This document shows, one piece after another, positions 8,593-17,892 of a DNA stretch of 64,000 nucleotides (position 1 is the first letter of the stretch; each line of letters starts with the position of its first letter). This DNA is from Chromatiales bacterium (GTDB lineage Bacteria; Pseudomonadota; Gammaproteobacteria; UBA6429; Thiohalophilaceae). The stretch spans positions 124,001 through 188,000 of the forward strand of contig JALVOC010000229.1 in NCBI GenBank assembly GCA_027032075.1, given 5' to 3'. A program made the position numbers and the translations under genes. The notes below the pieces were generated by a model. The model did no database searches and was not told the DNA's origin. It saw nothing but the letters and a program-made list of their open reading frames with translations.

Positions 8593-9098
8593 TACTCTGT
8601 CCCCCCTGATGTTACGTTATCAAGTTTTTTTGTGGTCAGAGGATCATTTTCTTTAAACGCAATCGTATGATGCGGGCTTGTTTCGTCATTCAGCGTGTGC
8701 CGCGCGTTACTGTTTTCGGGGGTGTCGCGATGACAATCGAAACAATCGATTTTCACAGCTGCGTAGTTGTGGCAACTGCTACAGAAGTGTTCGCTTTCAC
8801 CAAACCTGGCATAACTACCATCCTTTTTGGGGGTGACATGGCAGTTCACGCATTCCACCAGGCTGAACTTTTTGGTGCGGATACCCCTGCGCATGGTGTC
8901 GTCCCGTTGGTGCAGGAGGAACTCCATATGGTTTTTGCGCATTTTGGAGACAGGTTCCACACAACCATACTTTTCCGTCGCCTTGGCTTTCGCTTTCGGT
9001 ACGACAGGAGAAGCAGGTTCACCCGCATGGAGTGGCAGGGCGAGTAACAGCCCCACCGCCGCTATAACAATCTTCTGTCTAAGTTGTCCCAGTGACAC
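8592..9098 (-). CDS. dsrJ: DsrJ, trihaem cytochrome c
   Basis: A 168-aa periplasmic protein with an N-terminal signal or anchor helix (residues 8-25) and exactly three haem c motifs: CVNCH, CSSCH and CFDCH. Cys46 (KYGCVEP) matches the cysteine known as the unusual distal haem ligand in Allochromatium DsrJ. It probably carries out periplasmic redox or sulfur chemistry in DsrMKJOP. It sits 6 nt after dsrL and overlaps dsrO by one base. Confidence 0.94.
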   Translation of the reverse strand: MSLGQLRQKIVIAAVGLLLALPLHAGEPASPVVPKAKAKATEKYGCVEPVSKMRKNHMEFLLHQRDDTMRRGIRTKKFSLVECVNCHVTPKKDGSYARFGESEHFCSSCHNYAAVKIDCFDCHRDTPENSNARHTLNDETSPHHTIAFKENDPLTTKKLDNVTSGGTE

Positions 9099-9104
9099 GG
9101 TAGT

Positions 9105-11051
9105 TTACCCCTCACCCATTGCCATATCGATGTAACCGGTCGGGCAGACGTCAGCACAGATATGACAGCCAATGCATTTTGAATAATCGGTAGCCACGTA
9201 ACGGCCCATGGTCGCCTCTTTTGGCGGTACGCGGTAGACAGCATCCTGAGGACAGTAGATGACACAGTTGTCACATTCGAAGCACATCCCGCAGCTCATG
9301 CAACGATTGGCTTCTTCGATGACTTCTTCCTCAGGCAGGCCTTTCATGCGCTCATGGAAATGACCCAGTACTTCATCGGCATTGGGTACATCTTCTTCCC
9401 GCTTGTGGCGCGGGGTGTAGTTGAAGTGGCCCAGGAACAGCATGTCTGCGGTGATGATTTCCTGTTTGGAGCGATCCTCGAAGTTATGCACCGCGAAGTT
9501 GGATGAGGAAGTGCCCCAGGTGCTGGTGTGGTCATACTCGGCCGGGTCGAGACCGGCTTCGTGCAGTTTCTGCAACAAATCGAAATGATGCTTGTCGATC
9601 TTGGGGCGTTTGCCGAGACTTTCATTCTTCAGGTAGTGATCGATACTTTCCACGGCAATGGACGCCTGGCCGATGGCAGTGGTCAGCAGGTGAGGGCGCA
9701 CGATGTCGCCGGCGACGAAGTGACCGGGTTTGCCGGGTACCTGGTAATGTTGATCGGCATCGATGAGGCCTCTTTCGTTGCCCACCGACTCGAAGCCGTC
9801 CAGTTTGCCGCCCTGGCCGATAGCGGCAACCAGCAGGTTCAGCTCAATTTCATATTCGGAACCTTCGATCGGGGTTTTGCCGTCTTCTTCGAGTTTTTGC
9901 ACTTTCAGTGCCTTGGCACGGCCGTTTCCGTCGAGGATGACTTCAACCGGTGTAACACAGCCGATGATTTCGATGCCTTCACGCTGTGCGTCGTGAACTT
10001 CGTGCTCGGCAGCGTTCATTTTGTCAACCGGTGAACGGCTTAACAGGGTGACTTTTACATTCTCACGCTTGGCGTTGTCATCAAACTTGTGAACGGTCTT
10101 GCCAAGAATGACATTTTCCGGCGCATCATCGGCGGACATGCCCTTGACGGTGCCAAGACGGCGCGCCACCGAGGCCACGTCGATGGAGGTGTCGCCACCG
10201 CCGACAACCACTACGTTGTCGCAGACTGCCTGCATACGGCCGTCGTTGAAAGCTTCCAGGAATTCGATGCCGATTACGGCATTCACTGCTTCCTCGGCAC
10301 CCGGGATGGGGAGTTGACGACCTGCCTGTGCTCCAACGGCCCAGACGATCGCGTCATAATCTTTTTCCAGTTGTTCAACGGTAATGTCTTTACCGACCCA
10401 GGTGCCCAGCTTGACTTCAACACCCATCTCGGTGATGCGGTTGATTTCACCGTCAAGCACGTTGCGTGGCATACGATAGCCGGGAATACCGTAGCGCATC
10501 ATGCCACCCAGGCTGTCATGGTTATCAAACACTGTTGCCGCATGCCCTTTGCGGCGCAGCTGGTAGGCTGCTGCCAGGCCGGCAGGGCCGCCACCGATAA
10601 TGGCAACCTTTTTGCCGCTGTCTTTGCCAGTCATGAACTTGAAGCTGTTGTCCAGCGCGCTGTCGCCAATGTATTGTTCGATGGAATTGATACCGACAAA
10701 CTCCTCGACTTCATTACGGTTACAACCGTCTTCACATGGTGCGGGACAAACTCGGCCCATGACGGAAGGGAAGGGGTTGGCGTCGGTGGAACGGCGAAAG
10801 GCGTATTCCTGCATGCTCAGATCGTCGGCCGGTTTTTCGATGCCACGAACGATGTCCAGCCAGCCGCGAATGTCCTCACCGGCAGGGCAGCTGCCCTGGC
10901 AGGGGGGAGTCCGATGTACATAGGTCGGGCACTTGTGGGAAGAGTCTTCCTTGAAAATTTTGTCGGTTAACGATTTCCAGGTAGTGTCACCTTCTTTGAA
11001 ACGACGAAATGTCAATTTTTCGTTTTGCATATCATCACGGGAAGTAGCCAT
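9105..11051 (-). CDS. dsrL: DsrL, NAD(P)H-linked iron-sulfur flavoprotein
   Basis: A 648-aa GltD-like oxidoreductase. The N-terminal cluster Cys (CPTYVHRTPPCQGSCPAG, then CPAPCEDGCNR) precede the FAD dinucleotide fold (AIIGGGPAGLAAA) and the NAD(P) fold (VVVGGGDTSIDVAS). The C-terminus carries two ferredoxin clusters (CMSCGMCFECDNCVIYC and CIGCHICADVC). DsrL takes electrons released when DsrAB oxidises sulfur and passes them to NAD(P)+. This domain order, including the C-terminal ferredoxin, is typical of sulfur oxidisers. Confidence 0.94.
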   Translation of the reverse strand: MATSRDDMQNEKLTFRRFKEGDTTWKSLTDKIFKEDSSHKCPTYVHRTPPCQGSCPAGEDIRGWLDIVRGIEKPADDLSMQEYAFRRSTDANPFPSVMGRVCPAPCEDGCNRNEVEEFVGINSIEQYIGDSALDNSFKFMTGKDSGKKVAIIGGGPAGLAAAYQLRRKGHAATVFDNHDSLGGMMRYGIPGYRMPRNVLDGEINRITEMGVEVKLGTWVGKDITVEQLEKDYDAIVWAVGAQAGRQLPIPGAEEAVNAVIGIEFLEAFNDGRMQAVCDNVVVVGGGDTSIDVASVARRLGTVKGMSADDAPENVILGKTVHKFDDNAKRENVKVTLLSRSPVDKMNAAEHEVHDAQREGIEIIGCVTPVEVILDGNGRAKALKVQKLEEDGKTPIEGSEYEIELNLLVAAIGQGGKLDGFESVGNERGLIDADQHYQVPGKPGHFVAGDIVRPHLLTTAIGQASIAVESIDHYLKNESLGKRPKIDKHHFDLLQKLHEAGLDPAEYDHTSTWGTSSSNFAVHNFEDRSKQEIITADMLFLGHFNYTPRHKREEDVPNADEVLGHFHERMKGLPEEEVIEEANRCMSCGMCFECDNCVIYCPQDAVYRVPPKEATMGRYVATDYSKCIGCHICADVCPTGYIDMAMGEG

Positions 11052-11110
11052 GCAAATTCTCCTAATGTAATCGATTCGGTTTTACCGGACTCTATTCTAA
11101 ATCAATAATT

Positions 11111-12625
11111 TTATTCATCATCCTCATCATCATCAGCAGGCGCATCGCTCAGGATAATGGCCTCGCTTACCAGCTGATGAAGACTAACAATATCGGTCAT
11201 GCCAAAGCCGTAGTAAGGTAAAACCTTACTGAACTGACTTTTGCAAATCGCGCAGATTGCAGCGATATTGGTGACACCAAATTCATCAATAACTTCTTTG
11301 TATGCCTGCATGCGTGGCAACGCACCTTTGACCCGGATTTCCATCAAATCGTCGGTCAACAGGCCACCACCGCCACCGCAACAGAAAGTGGCCTCGCCAA
11401 TCGTATCCGGCGCCATATCGTGGTAATTGTTGCAAACCGTTTTGATGATCGCGCGTGGAATTTCCAGTTGGCCACCCGGCTTGTCGCCCATACGCGTGGC
11501 GCGAGCGACATTACAGGAATCGTGGAAGGTGACAGTCATATGATCATTTTCAGAAGGATCAAATTTGAGCTTGCCCTGCTGGATCAGGTCATAAGTGTAT
11601 TCACAGATATGCTGCGGTACAGGGTAGTTGGGATCCAGGAAGTCGAATGGTCCTGCCAGGGTGTTCAGGAAACTGTAGGCAACACGCCAGGCGTGACCGC
11701 ATTCACCGAAAACAATACGTTTGACGCCGAGATCCTGGGCAGCTTTGCGGATACGGCGGGCGGCTCGGCGCATGTTTTCGTAACTGCCGATGAACATGCC
11801 GAAGTTGCCGGCTTCCGACGCATAGGAGCTCATGGTCCAGCTGGCGCCTGCTTCATGGAAGACCTTGGCATAACCGATGAGGCCGTCCACGTGGGGTTCG
11901 GCGAAGAAATCGGCAGAAGGGGTGACCAGCAGAATGTCCGCACCTTTCACATCCAGCGGGAACTTGATGGGAACACCGGTATCGTCTTCCACTTCTTCTT
12001 CCAGACCTTCCAGTGTGTCTGCCAGCGCTGGCTGAGGAAGGCCAAGGTTATTCCCGATTTTGAATACCTTGCCGAGAATTTCGTTGCAGTATTTCTGACC
12101 GACACCGATCGAGTCCATGATTTCACGGGCCGCCATGGAGATTTCAGCGGTATCGATGCCGTAAGGGCAGTACACGGAACAACGCCGGCATTGGGAACAT
12201 TGGTGGAAGTAACTGTACCATTCGTCCAGTACATCCTTGGTCAAATCAATCGCGCCGACCAGTTTCGGGAAGTATTTGCCTGCAAAGGTGTAGTAGCGTC
12301 GGTAGACTTTGCGCAGTAAATCCTGGCGCGCCACCGGCATGTTTTTGGGATCCGAGGTACCCAGGAAGTAATGACATTTGTCAGTACATGCGCCACATTT
12401 TACGCAGGCATCGAGGTAAACCTGTAATGAGCGGTATTTGCCTTTCAGCTCGCCCAGTTTTTCGATTGCTTTTTCTTCCCAGTTTTCGACTAATTCGCCG
12501 GGATAGCCCAAAGGTTCCTGGAATTCCGCCTTGGCAACATACGGCTTGCTGTGTGCCATCGTCCCTTCTTTGATTTTAGGGATAACGGGAATTTCTTTTA
12601 ATTCTGGAGTTTCAAAATCGGCCAC
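11111..12625 (-). CDS. dsrK: DsrK, HdrD-like catalytic subunit of DsrMKJOP
   Basis: A 504-aa cytoplasmic iron-sulfur protein. Two ferredoxin-type motifs (CVKCGACTDKC and CSQCRRCSVYC) are followed by two CCG-type cysteine domains: FGECGHAWR with HDSCNVAR, and FCCGGGGGL with CAICKSQF. CCG domains bind the special [4Fe-4S] centre that acts on disulfides in heterodisulfide reductases. DsrK is the subunit that reacts with the DsrC cysteines. The C-terminus is strongly acidic. It is separated by 41 nt from dsrM, its membrane partner. Confidence 0.94.
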   Translation of the reverse strand: MADFETPELKEIPVIPKIKEGTMAHSKPYVAKAEFQEPLGYPGELVENWEEKAIEKLGELKGKYRSLQVYLDACVKCGACTDKCHYFLGTSDPKNMPVARQDLLRKVYRRYYTFAGKYFPKLVGAIDLTKDVLDEWYSYFHQCSQCRRCSVYCPYGIDTAEISMAAREIMDSIGVGQKYCNEILGKVFKIGNNLGLPQPALADTLEGLEEEVEDDTGVPIKFPLDVKGADILLVTPSADFFAEPHVDGLIGYAKVFHEAGASWTMSSYASEAGNFGMFIGSYENMRRAARRIRKAAQDLGVKRIVFGECGHAWRVAYSFLNTLAGPFDFLDPNYPVPQHICEYTYDLIQQGKLKFDPSENDHMTVTFHDSCNVARATRMGDKPGGQLEIPRAIIKTVCNNYHDMAPDTIGEATFCCGGGGGLLTDDLMEIRVKGALPRMQAYKEVIDEFGVTNIAAICAICKSQFSKVLPYYGFGMTDIVSLHQLVSEAIILSDAPADDDEDDE

Positions 12626-12666
12626 AGTTTTTACCTCAAACGTATTTGCGTTGAGTGACGACTCGG

Positions 12667-13407
12667 TTAATTACCGGATTCAGCATCAAGTTTTGCTGCC
12701 CATGGTGCAAGGTGCCGCTTTTCACGTGGGTTGTCCACCTGGTTTCTGGTCGGACTAAAGAAAATACCAGGTGCATGCAGCAGTTTGCTGATTGGGAAAA
12801 CAATCATTAACAGTGCAACCAGTGCCAGATGAACCAGCAGGGCAGGATCAGTGGGGAGTGGTTGCCAGTCAAAATACATCAGCCCGAGGAAAAATTGTTT
12901 CACTGCAACAATATCGGTATGCGTGACAAATTTCATGGAGATGCCGCTGAGTGCAATACCAATCAACAATGCCAGCATCAGATGATCCGAAGGTGCAGTT
13001 ACGTAACGGACACGCTCTACCAGTACCCGGCGTGCCCACAGGCCGCCAAGTCCGGCAACCATGGCAAAGGCGGCGTATTTGCCGAATGGCTGGATCAGGG
13101 TTACCCAGAACCAGACGGGATCAGTGAAGTAGCGCAGGTGGCGCAACAAAATGAGCAGCAGGGCAAAGTGGAACATCCAACCGAAAATCCAGATCCATTT
13201 ATTGGATTTGAACAGACTGGCAAACAGGACGACTTCACTTGCCATGCGCATCACTACACCGGATGTGGTTACCGGTGCCGGTGTAGTAGGAATCTTTAAA
13301 GGGGCAGGTGTATTGGCATACTGCATGATCTTTCTGACAAGACCAATGATCAGTATGGCGGTAGCCAGATAAAAAACAAGCGCATAAATAACGGACAGGG
13401 CCGACAT
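12667..13407 (-). CDS. dsrM: DsrM, NarI-like cytochrome b membrane subunit
   Basis: A 246-aa membrane protein with about five to six helices and conserved His residues suited to two b haems (for example WMFHFALLLILLRHLRYF, HLMLALLIGIAL and LLVHLALVALL). It belongs to the NarI/HdrE type and anchors DsrK while exchanging electrons with quinones. It follows dsrC after 78 nt that contain a strong hairpin. Confidence 0.93.
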   Translation of the reverse strand: MSALSVIYALVFYLATAILIIGLVRKIMQYANTPAPLKIPTTPAPVTTSGVVMRMASEVVLFASLFKSNKWIWIFGWMFHFALLLILLRHLRYFTDPVWFWVTLIQPFGKYAAFAMVAGLGGLWARRVLVERVRYVTAPSDHLMLALLIGIALSGISMKFVTHTDIVAVKQFFLGLMYFDWQPLPTDPALLVHLALVALLMIVFPISKLLHAPGIFFSPTRNQVDNPREKRHLAPWAAKLDAESGN

Positions 13408-13450
13408 GCTACTGATCCTTACGATGTTGAAAAACAGGTTGTTATTAATA

Positions 13451-13474
13451 AGGAGGGGAGTGTGCTCCCCTCCT
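13451..13474 (-). terminator. perfect 10-bp hairpin between dsrC and dsrM
   Basis: AGGAGGGGAG (13451-13460) and CTCCCCTCCT (13465-13474) pair perfectly around a 4-nt loop. It lies 12 nt after the dsrC stop in the direction of transcription. The following bases (TATTAATAAC) are only partly U-rich, so it may be a partial terminator or an mRNA 3'-end stabiliser rather than a full stop. It would let dsrC be made in excess over dsrMKLJOP. Confidence 0.75.
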
Positions 13475-13485
13475 TGGAGTAGGCT

Positions 13486-13818
13486 TTAAACGCAGCCAGT
13501 TGGTTTCGGCAAACCAGCGTATTTACAAGCCTGCTTGCCTGGGCCGTACGGGAACAGTTCGTACAGGTACTTGCTGTTACCTTTGTCTTTGCCCAGTTTC
13601 TTGCCAATTGCCTTGGTGAGAACACGAACCGCAGGAGCGATCTGATACTCTTCATAGTACTCACGCAGGAACTTGATAACTTCCCAGTGGTTTTCAGTCA
13701 GTTCAGTACCGTCTTCCTTGGCCATTGCTTCGGCAACGGCTGGTTCCCAATCATTCAGGTTAGCCAGGTAACCTTCTTCATCAGTTTCTAAAACTTTACC
13801 GTTTACTTCAATACCCAT
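13486..13818 (-). CDS. dsrC: DsrC, sulfur-carrier protein
   Basis: A 110-aa DsrC/TusE-family protein with both redox cysteines: penultimate Cys109 (GLPKPTGCV) and Cys98 on the flexible arm, the pair that forms the trisulfide or disulfide read by DsrAB and DsrK. Family segments include MGIEVNGKVLETDEEGYL and ENHWEVIKFLREYY. It accepts sulfur from DsrEFH and delivers it to DsrAB. It is located between dsrH and dsrM and followed by a 10-bp hairpin. A second, cysteine-less paralogue is at 19856-20194. Confidence 0.96.
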   Translation of the reverse strand: MGIEVNGKVLETDEEGYLANLNDWEPAVAEAMAKEDGTELTENHWEVIKFLREYYEEYQIAPAVRVLTKAIGKKLGKDKGNSKYLYELFPYGPGKQACKYAGLPKPTGCV

Positions 13819-13859
13819 GGTATTTTCTCCTCGTTAAAAACTCTGTGTTGTAAATAAAA

Positions 13860-14168
13860 TCACAGCCAAGCGTTGATTTTGTCGTTCTCAACCGTCAGAT
13901 CGACAAAGCCTTTGTAATCGACGACTTTGATTCCGTCGATAATCTTGCTTTCATCTACGCCGCGGGCCTTCATGTCCGGACCGAGAACATAGATTGATAG
14001 GTCACTCAGTGCCTTTTCCACTGTTGCAGAGACAGTGTTGCCTTTCATGGCGCCATACACGCCGTCTTCAATCAGAATAACGGCGGCACCCTTATTGGCA
14101 AGACGCAAGCATGTTTGCAGAGAATTGCGATCAAAAGGCGATTTGTTGATAGTGTGTAACGTCGGCAT
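13860..14168 (-). CDS. dsrH: DsrH (TusB-like subunit)
   Basis: A 102-aa DsrH/TusB-family protein. Cys20 (SLQTCLRLANKGAA) corresponds to the conserved Cys20 of DsrH. The C-terminus ends in AWL-like residues (INAWL), typical of the family. It forms the DsrE2F2H2 hexamer that hands sulfur to DsrC. It starts 15 nt after dsrF. Confidence 0.92.
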   Translation of the reverse strand: MPTLHTINKSPFDRNSLQTCLRLANKGAAVILIEDGVYGAMKGNTVSATVEKALSDLSIYVLGPDMKARGVDESKIIDGIKVVDYKGFVDLTVENDKINAWL

Positions 14169-14183
14169 TTTTCGAATCCTCTC

Positions 14184-14591
14184 TTAGAAACTGAATACGA
14201 CATCTTGTTGTTCCAGGATCTCAGCCAGTTCCTGGGAAGTCACGACCTGGATGGAGTCTTTCTCCGCCCAGTCATCGTCTTCATCTTCGTATTTCAGATC
14301 CAGCAGATCATCGACAGTCAGACCCCGTGCATCGAGTGATTCTTTTTCAACGTAGATTTTATTGACATCATAATCACCCAGCGCCGAGTAGGTTGGCGAG
14401 AAGTTCTTGATGCCGAGTTCCGAGGTGTCCTGACCCTTGAGGATTTGGTAGACACCATCATCAACAAATGCCATTGCCACTTCCTGTTCGAAAGCTGCGC
14501 CAATCAGTACCACTTCCAGGGATTCCCAGGCATAGATGGTACCGTAGGGGGCCTTGCGATTGATGTACATGAATTTTTTAGTATCAGACAT
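14184..14591 (-). CDS. dsrF: DsrF (TusC-like subunit)
   Basis: A 135-aa DsrE/F-like protein, TusC type, with an N-terminal MYINRKAPYGTIYAWESLE and a family core AMAFVDDGVYQILKGQ. No cysteine is present, as in other DsrF/TusC proteins, so it is a structural rather than a sulfur-carrying subunit of DsrEFH. Spacing to dsrE is 13 nt. Confidence 0.92.
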   Translation of the reverse strand: MSDTKKFMYINRKAPYGTIYAWESLEVVLIGAAFEQEVAMAFVDDGVYQILKGQDTSELGIKNFSPTYSALGDYDVNKIYVEKESLDARGLTVDDLLDLKYEDEDDDWAEKDSIQVVTSQELAEILEQQDVVFSF

Positions 14592-14604
14592 TTAGCACCC
14601 CAGC

Positions 14605-14997
14605 TTAATCACCAAACACAACGAGACGATCGCTCTGGATACCAGCTTCAATCAGCTGACCCAGGCCGGAAATACGGAAACCGGGGGCAATGTTATTACC
14701 GTCCTTACCGTTACGTTCCTGTTCGCCTTCATCAACGATACCACGCCGCTGCGCTGCAGCGACACATACCACCAAATCGAGATTGTGCTTTTCAGCCAGC
14801 TCTGACCAGGAGTTAACGATATGAATATCGTCCTGGGGTGGAGTGGTGTAACGGGTGCCGTTGTTCACGCCGTCGTGATAGAAAAATACACGGAAGATCT
14901 CATGACCTGCTTCCAGTGCGGCCCTGACAAAATTCAGGGCCGTTACGGAAGCTTCGTGGTTATAGGGACCTTCGTTGACCTGTATACCAAACTTCAT
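14605..14997 (-). CDS. dsrE: DsrE (TusD-like sulfur-binding subunit)
   Basis: A 130-aa DsrE/TusD-family protein. Cys78 (DLVVCVAAAQRRG) matches the catalytic persulfide cysteine described for DsrE. RVFFYHDGV and the C-terminal GLGQLIEAGIQSDRLVVFG are family-typical. It receives sulfur and passes it to DsrC. The gene lies 11 nt after dsrB and is followed directly by dsrF and dsrH. Confidence 0.94.
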   Translation of the reverse strand: MKFGIQVNEGPYNHEASVTALNFVRAALEAGHEIFRVFFYHDGVNNGTRYTTPPQDDIHIVNSWSELAEKHNLDLVVCVAAAQRRGIVDEGEQERNGKDGNNIAPGFRISGLGQLIEAGIQSDRLVVFGD

Positions 14998-15008
14998 CTG
15001 CGATCACC

Positions 15009-16085
15009 TTAGAAGCGGATGTGGGCGGAAGCATTCAAGCTGGCTCGGGCACCACGCCAGTTATCAATGTGATACTTGGTGAACGGCAGACCGGTCACTT
15101 CGAAGAAACGAGGCCAACCGATACGTTCGATCCAGTCATTGATGCGTTCCCAATCACGCGCGCCTTCTTTGTATGCCTTGAGGATCTGCTTGACGATGGC
15201 AGTCGCTTCAGGCCAGCGCGGCGGGTTGTTCGGAATACCGGAAGCAACCAGCTTGTGGAATGTTGGTTTGCTACGGGCATTGGAGTGGTTACCACCAACC
15301 CAGATGGAGAGCTTGCTGTTTTCCGGATCGTTGATCTGCATCGGCGGGCAGGGCGGGAAGCAGGCGCCACAGCAGATACATTTCTTTTCATCAACTTCCA
15401 GGGAAGGCTTGCCGTCGACCAGCGCCGGACGAATCGCCGCTACCGGACAACGTGCGACAACAGTCGGACGCTCACAAATGTTGGCTACCAGGTCGTGCGC
15501 GATTCTTGGCGGCTTGGTGTGTTGAACGTTAATGGCGATATCACCCTGGCCACCGCAGTTGATCTGGCAGCAGGAAGTGGTGATATGCACACGGTTCGGC
15601 ATGTTGTGGCCTTTGAACTCGTCGATCAGCTCATCCATCATGGATTTGACCACACCGGAAGCATCCGTACCGGGGATGTCACAGTGCAGCCAACCCTGGG
15701 TATGGGAGATCATTGCAACGGAGTTGGCGGTACCACCGACGATGAAACCGGCTTCTTCCAGGGCATCAACCAACGGTTGAACCTTGGCTTCGTCGCTGAC
15801 CATGTATTCGATGTTACTGCGGATAGTGAAGTGAATATAGCCATCACCGAATTTGTCGCCAATTTCGGTAAGTTTGCGCAGTGTAAAGACGTCGAGAATA
15901 CGCTGGGTACCAGCCTTGACGGTCCAGATTTCATCACCACTCTTCGCAACGTGACGCAGTACTCCGGGACGCGGATGTTCATGGAACTTCCACTGGCCGA
16001 AGTTCTTGCGCATTACCGGGTGCATGTACTGAAAACCATCTGGGGCTCCAGATTCAATCGGCTGACGCATATCTTCTAGTGCCAT
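15009..16085 (-). CDS. dsrB: DsrB, dissimilatory sulfite reductase beta subunit
   Basis: 358 aa. It carries the sirohaem/[4Fe-4S] cysteine motifs around TSCCQINCGGQGD and CERPTVVARCP and a ferredoxin insert (CICCGACFPPCPP). Together with DsrA it forms the alpha2beta2 enzyme that oxidises DsrC-bound sulfur to sulfite in reverse-type Dsr. It lies 57 nt after dsrA and 11 nt before dsrE. Confidence 0.96.
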   Translation of the reverse strand: MALEDMRQPIESGAPDGFQYMHPVMRKNFGQWKFHEHPRPGVLRHVAKSGDEIWTVKAGTQRILDVFTLRKLTEIGDKFGDGYIHFTIRSNIEYMVSDEAKVQPLVDALEEAGFIVGGTANSVAMISHTQGWLHCDIPGTDASGVVKSMMDELIDEFKGHNMPNRVHITTSCCQINCGGQGDIAINVQHTKPPRIAHDLVANICERPTVVARCPVAAIRPALVDGKPSLEVDEKKCICCGACFPPCPPMQINDPENSKLSIWVGGNHSNARSKPTFHKLVASGIPNNPPRWPEATAIVKQILKAYKEGARDWERINDWIERIGWPRFFEVTGLPFTKYHIDNWRGARASLNASAHIRF

Positions 16086-16142
16086 ATCTTTCTCCTGATA
16101 CGATTCGTAATATTTAGTTCTTGATTCGAAAAGCTGATGGAA

Positions 16143-17399
16143 TTAGCTCGCAGCCTGTTCTGCTTTGCGGGCGAACCATTTTTCGGCTTCTTCATCCCAG
16201 CCATCCATACGGACGTATGAACTCTGGCGTGGGTTGTTAACCATATGCGGGTCAACTTCGACACCGATACCTTCGAGGAAGTTAACCAGACCGATGCGTT
16301 CGATCATTTCGCCGGTACGTTCGTGTTCAAGTGCGTTTTCTGCGAAGAAGTCGATGATTTCTTCAGCAAGCTCGACCAGTTTTTCGTAATCTTCTTCGGT
16401 TTCCAGTTTCATGAACGGTACAACAACCGTACCCATGAGGTCACCGATTTTCAGCGTGCGCTTACCACCGATGAGGATGGTAATGCCCTTGTCGTCACCA
16501 GGAGAGAGTGCCTTGTTCATGACGTTGAGACAGTGCATGCAGCGAACACACTCGTGATTGTCAACCGTGAGGGTGTTGTCATCGTTGAGCGTCATGCAGT
16601 TGGTGGGACAACGGGAAGTAACATTGTCAATGACATAGTCACGGCCCTTGGCTTCAACAAACGCCTTGACTTCGTCCTGATCGATCTTCATGTCGTCACG
16701 CCAGGTGCCGATCACTGAAAAGTCTGAACGCTCAATCGAGTTCTGGCAGTCGTTCGGGCAGCCGGAAACCTTGAACTTGAATTTGTAGGGCAGGGCCGGA
16801 CGGTGAACATCGTCGGTGAAGTTGTTTACCAGCCAGCGCATGATGCCGTGCTCGTTGCAGCAGGACTGTTCACAACGGGCAGAGCCGATGCAGGACATGG
16901 CGGTACGTACGCAAGGACCGGCACCACCCATGTCGAAACCGTATTCATTGATATCGTCAAAGAAAGGCTGGGTGTTGTCGGTGTCCACGCCGATGAACAT
17001 GATGTTACCGGTCTGACCGTGGAAAGTAACCAGGCCGGAACCGTATTTTTCCCAGTCGTCAGCCAGGCGGTTGAGGATTTCAGTGGTGTAGAAGTTACCT
17101 GAAGGCGGCTGAATACGTACGGTATGGAATTCTTTGGAAGCGGGGAAGGCGTCGGCGACTTCGGAGAAACGGGGAATGATCCCGCCACCATAGCCAAATA
17201 CGGAAACAGTACCGCCTTTCCAGTAACCCTTACGGGTTTCGTATGAGTGTTCAAGCTGGCCAAGCAATGAGCCAACAACTTCGTTGATGCGCTTGTCTGG
17301 GTGCTCATCACGCAGACGCTTGAAGCCGGAAATAAAGCTGGGCCACGGGCCATTTTCCAGTTCGTCAAGCATCGGAGTTTCGTAAATCTTTTTAGCCAT
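16143..17399 (-). CDS. dsrA: DsrA, dissimilatory sulfite reductase alpha subunit
   Basis: 418 aa. The Cys-X5-Cys motif CIGSARC (Cys170 and Cys176) and Cys-X3-Cys motif CPNDC bind the [4Fe-4S] cluster coupled to sirohaem. The inserted ferredoxin domain has CPTNC and CVRCMHC. The N-terminus MAKKIYETPMLDELE is typical of the family. It is the first gene of the operon; a ribosome site AGGAGA (complement of tctcct) lies just upstream of the ATG at 17399. Confidence 0.97.
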   Translation of the reverse strand: MAKKIYETPMLDELENGPWPSFISGFKRLRDEHPDKRINEVVGSLLGQLEHSYETRKGYWKGGTVSVFGYGGGIIPRFSEVADAFPASKEFHTVRIQPPSGNFYTTEILNRLADDWEKYGSGLVTFHGQTGNIMFIGVDTDNTQPFFDDINEYGFDMGGAGPCVRTAMSCIGSARCEQSCCNEHGIMRWLVNNFTDDVHRPALPYKFKFKVSGCPNDCQNSIERSDFSVIGTWRDDMKIDQDEVKAFVEAKGRDYVIDNVTSRCPTNCMTLNDDNTLTVDNHECVRCMHCLNVMNKALSPGDDKGITILIGGKRTLKIGDLMGTVVVPFMKLETEEDYEKLVELAEEIIDFFAENALEHERTGEMIERIGLVNFLEGIGVEVDPHMVNNPRQSSYVRMDGWDEEAEKWFARKAEQAAS

Positions 17400-17892
17400 G
17401 GCATTCTCCTTAAGGGGTTAGCCGGTTAAGCCGTTTAAGCCGTGAGTAAAAGTAAAACTTTTGTCTTGCCCCACTATGACGGGAAGCGATATTTTCAAAG
17501 TTGTGCGAAGTCTATGGCGAGCCGCGTTAAACGAACACCTCACTGATGGGGTGAATCCCGCTTTCGGGTTTATCCATTAAGGGATATAGCCTTTCCACTA
17601 AACCTGCTGCCATTCCCCGTTTTAAATCCGCACATGCAACAGGGAAACCCGATTTTTATTGGCGATAACAGCAGCTTATGCCTGTATCACAAGCTGGGTA
17701 TACGTCTGTTGTCCGGATCTGGTTAAAATACCGCCAGGCAGCCAATTCAAGCTCAAGCAGCAAAAACAATCTTGAAATTTTGTGATTGGCCCCGACTTAA
17801 CCGTTACTGACAACGGCTGTTTCTTTTTCTTGAGTAAAACACTCAGAAAGCACCCATAAACTGAATGCGTATTCTACGCTTGGTGGAGATGA
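17400..17892. promoter_or_regulatory. divergent intergenic region between dsrA and the dioxygenase gene
   Basis: 493 bp without a convincing gene between two divergent transcription units. It must contain the dsr operon promoter (minus) and the promoter of the 17893 unit (plus). A short hairpin CCCG-CTTT-CGGG is visible at about 17569-17580. No clear sigma-70 boxes or known operator could be assigned by eye, and no direct repeats of CRISPR type are present. Confidence 0.5.

Noticed and set aside
10089-10970. 293-codon plus-strand frame opposite dsrL
   Set aside because: Shadow frame of dsrL with low-complexity sequence.
15021-16079. 352-codon plus-strand frame opposite dsrB
   Set aside because: Antisense to the well-supported dsrB, with no recognisable domain.
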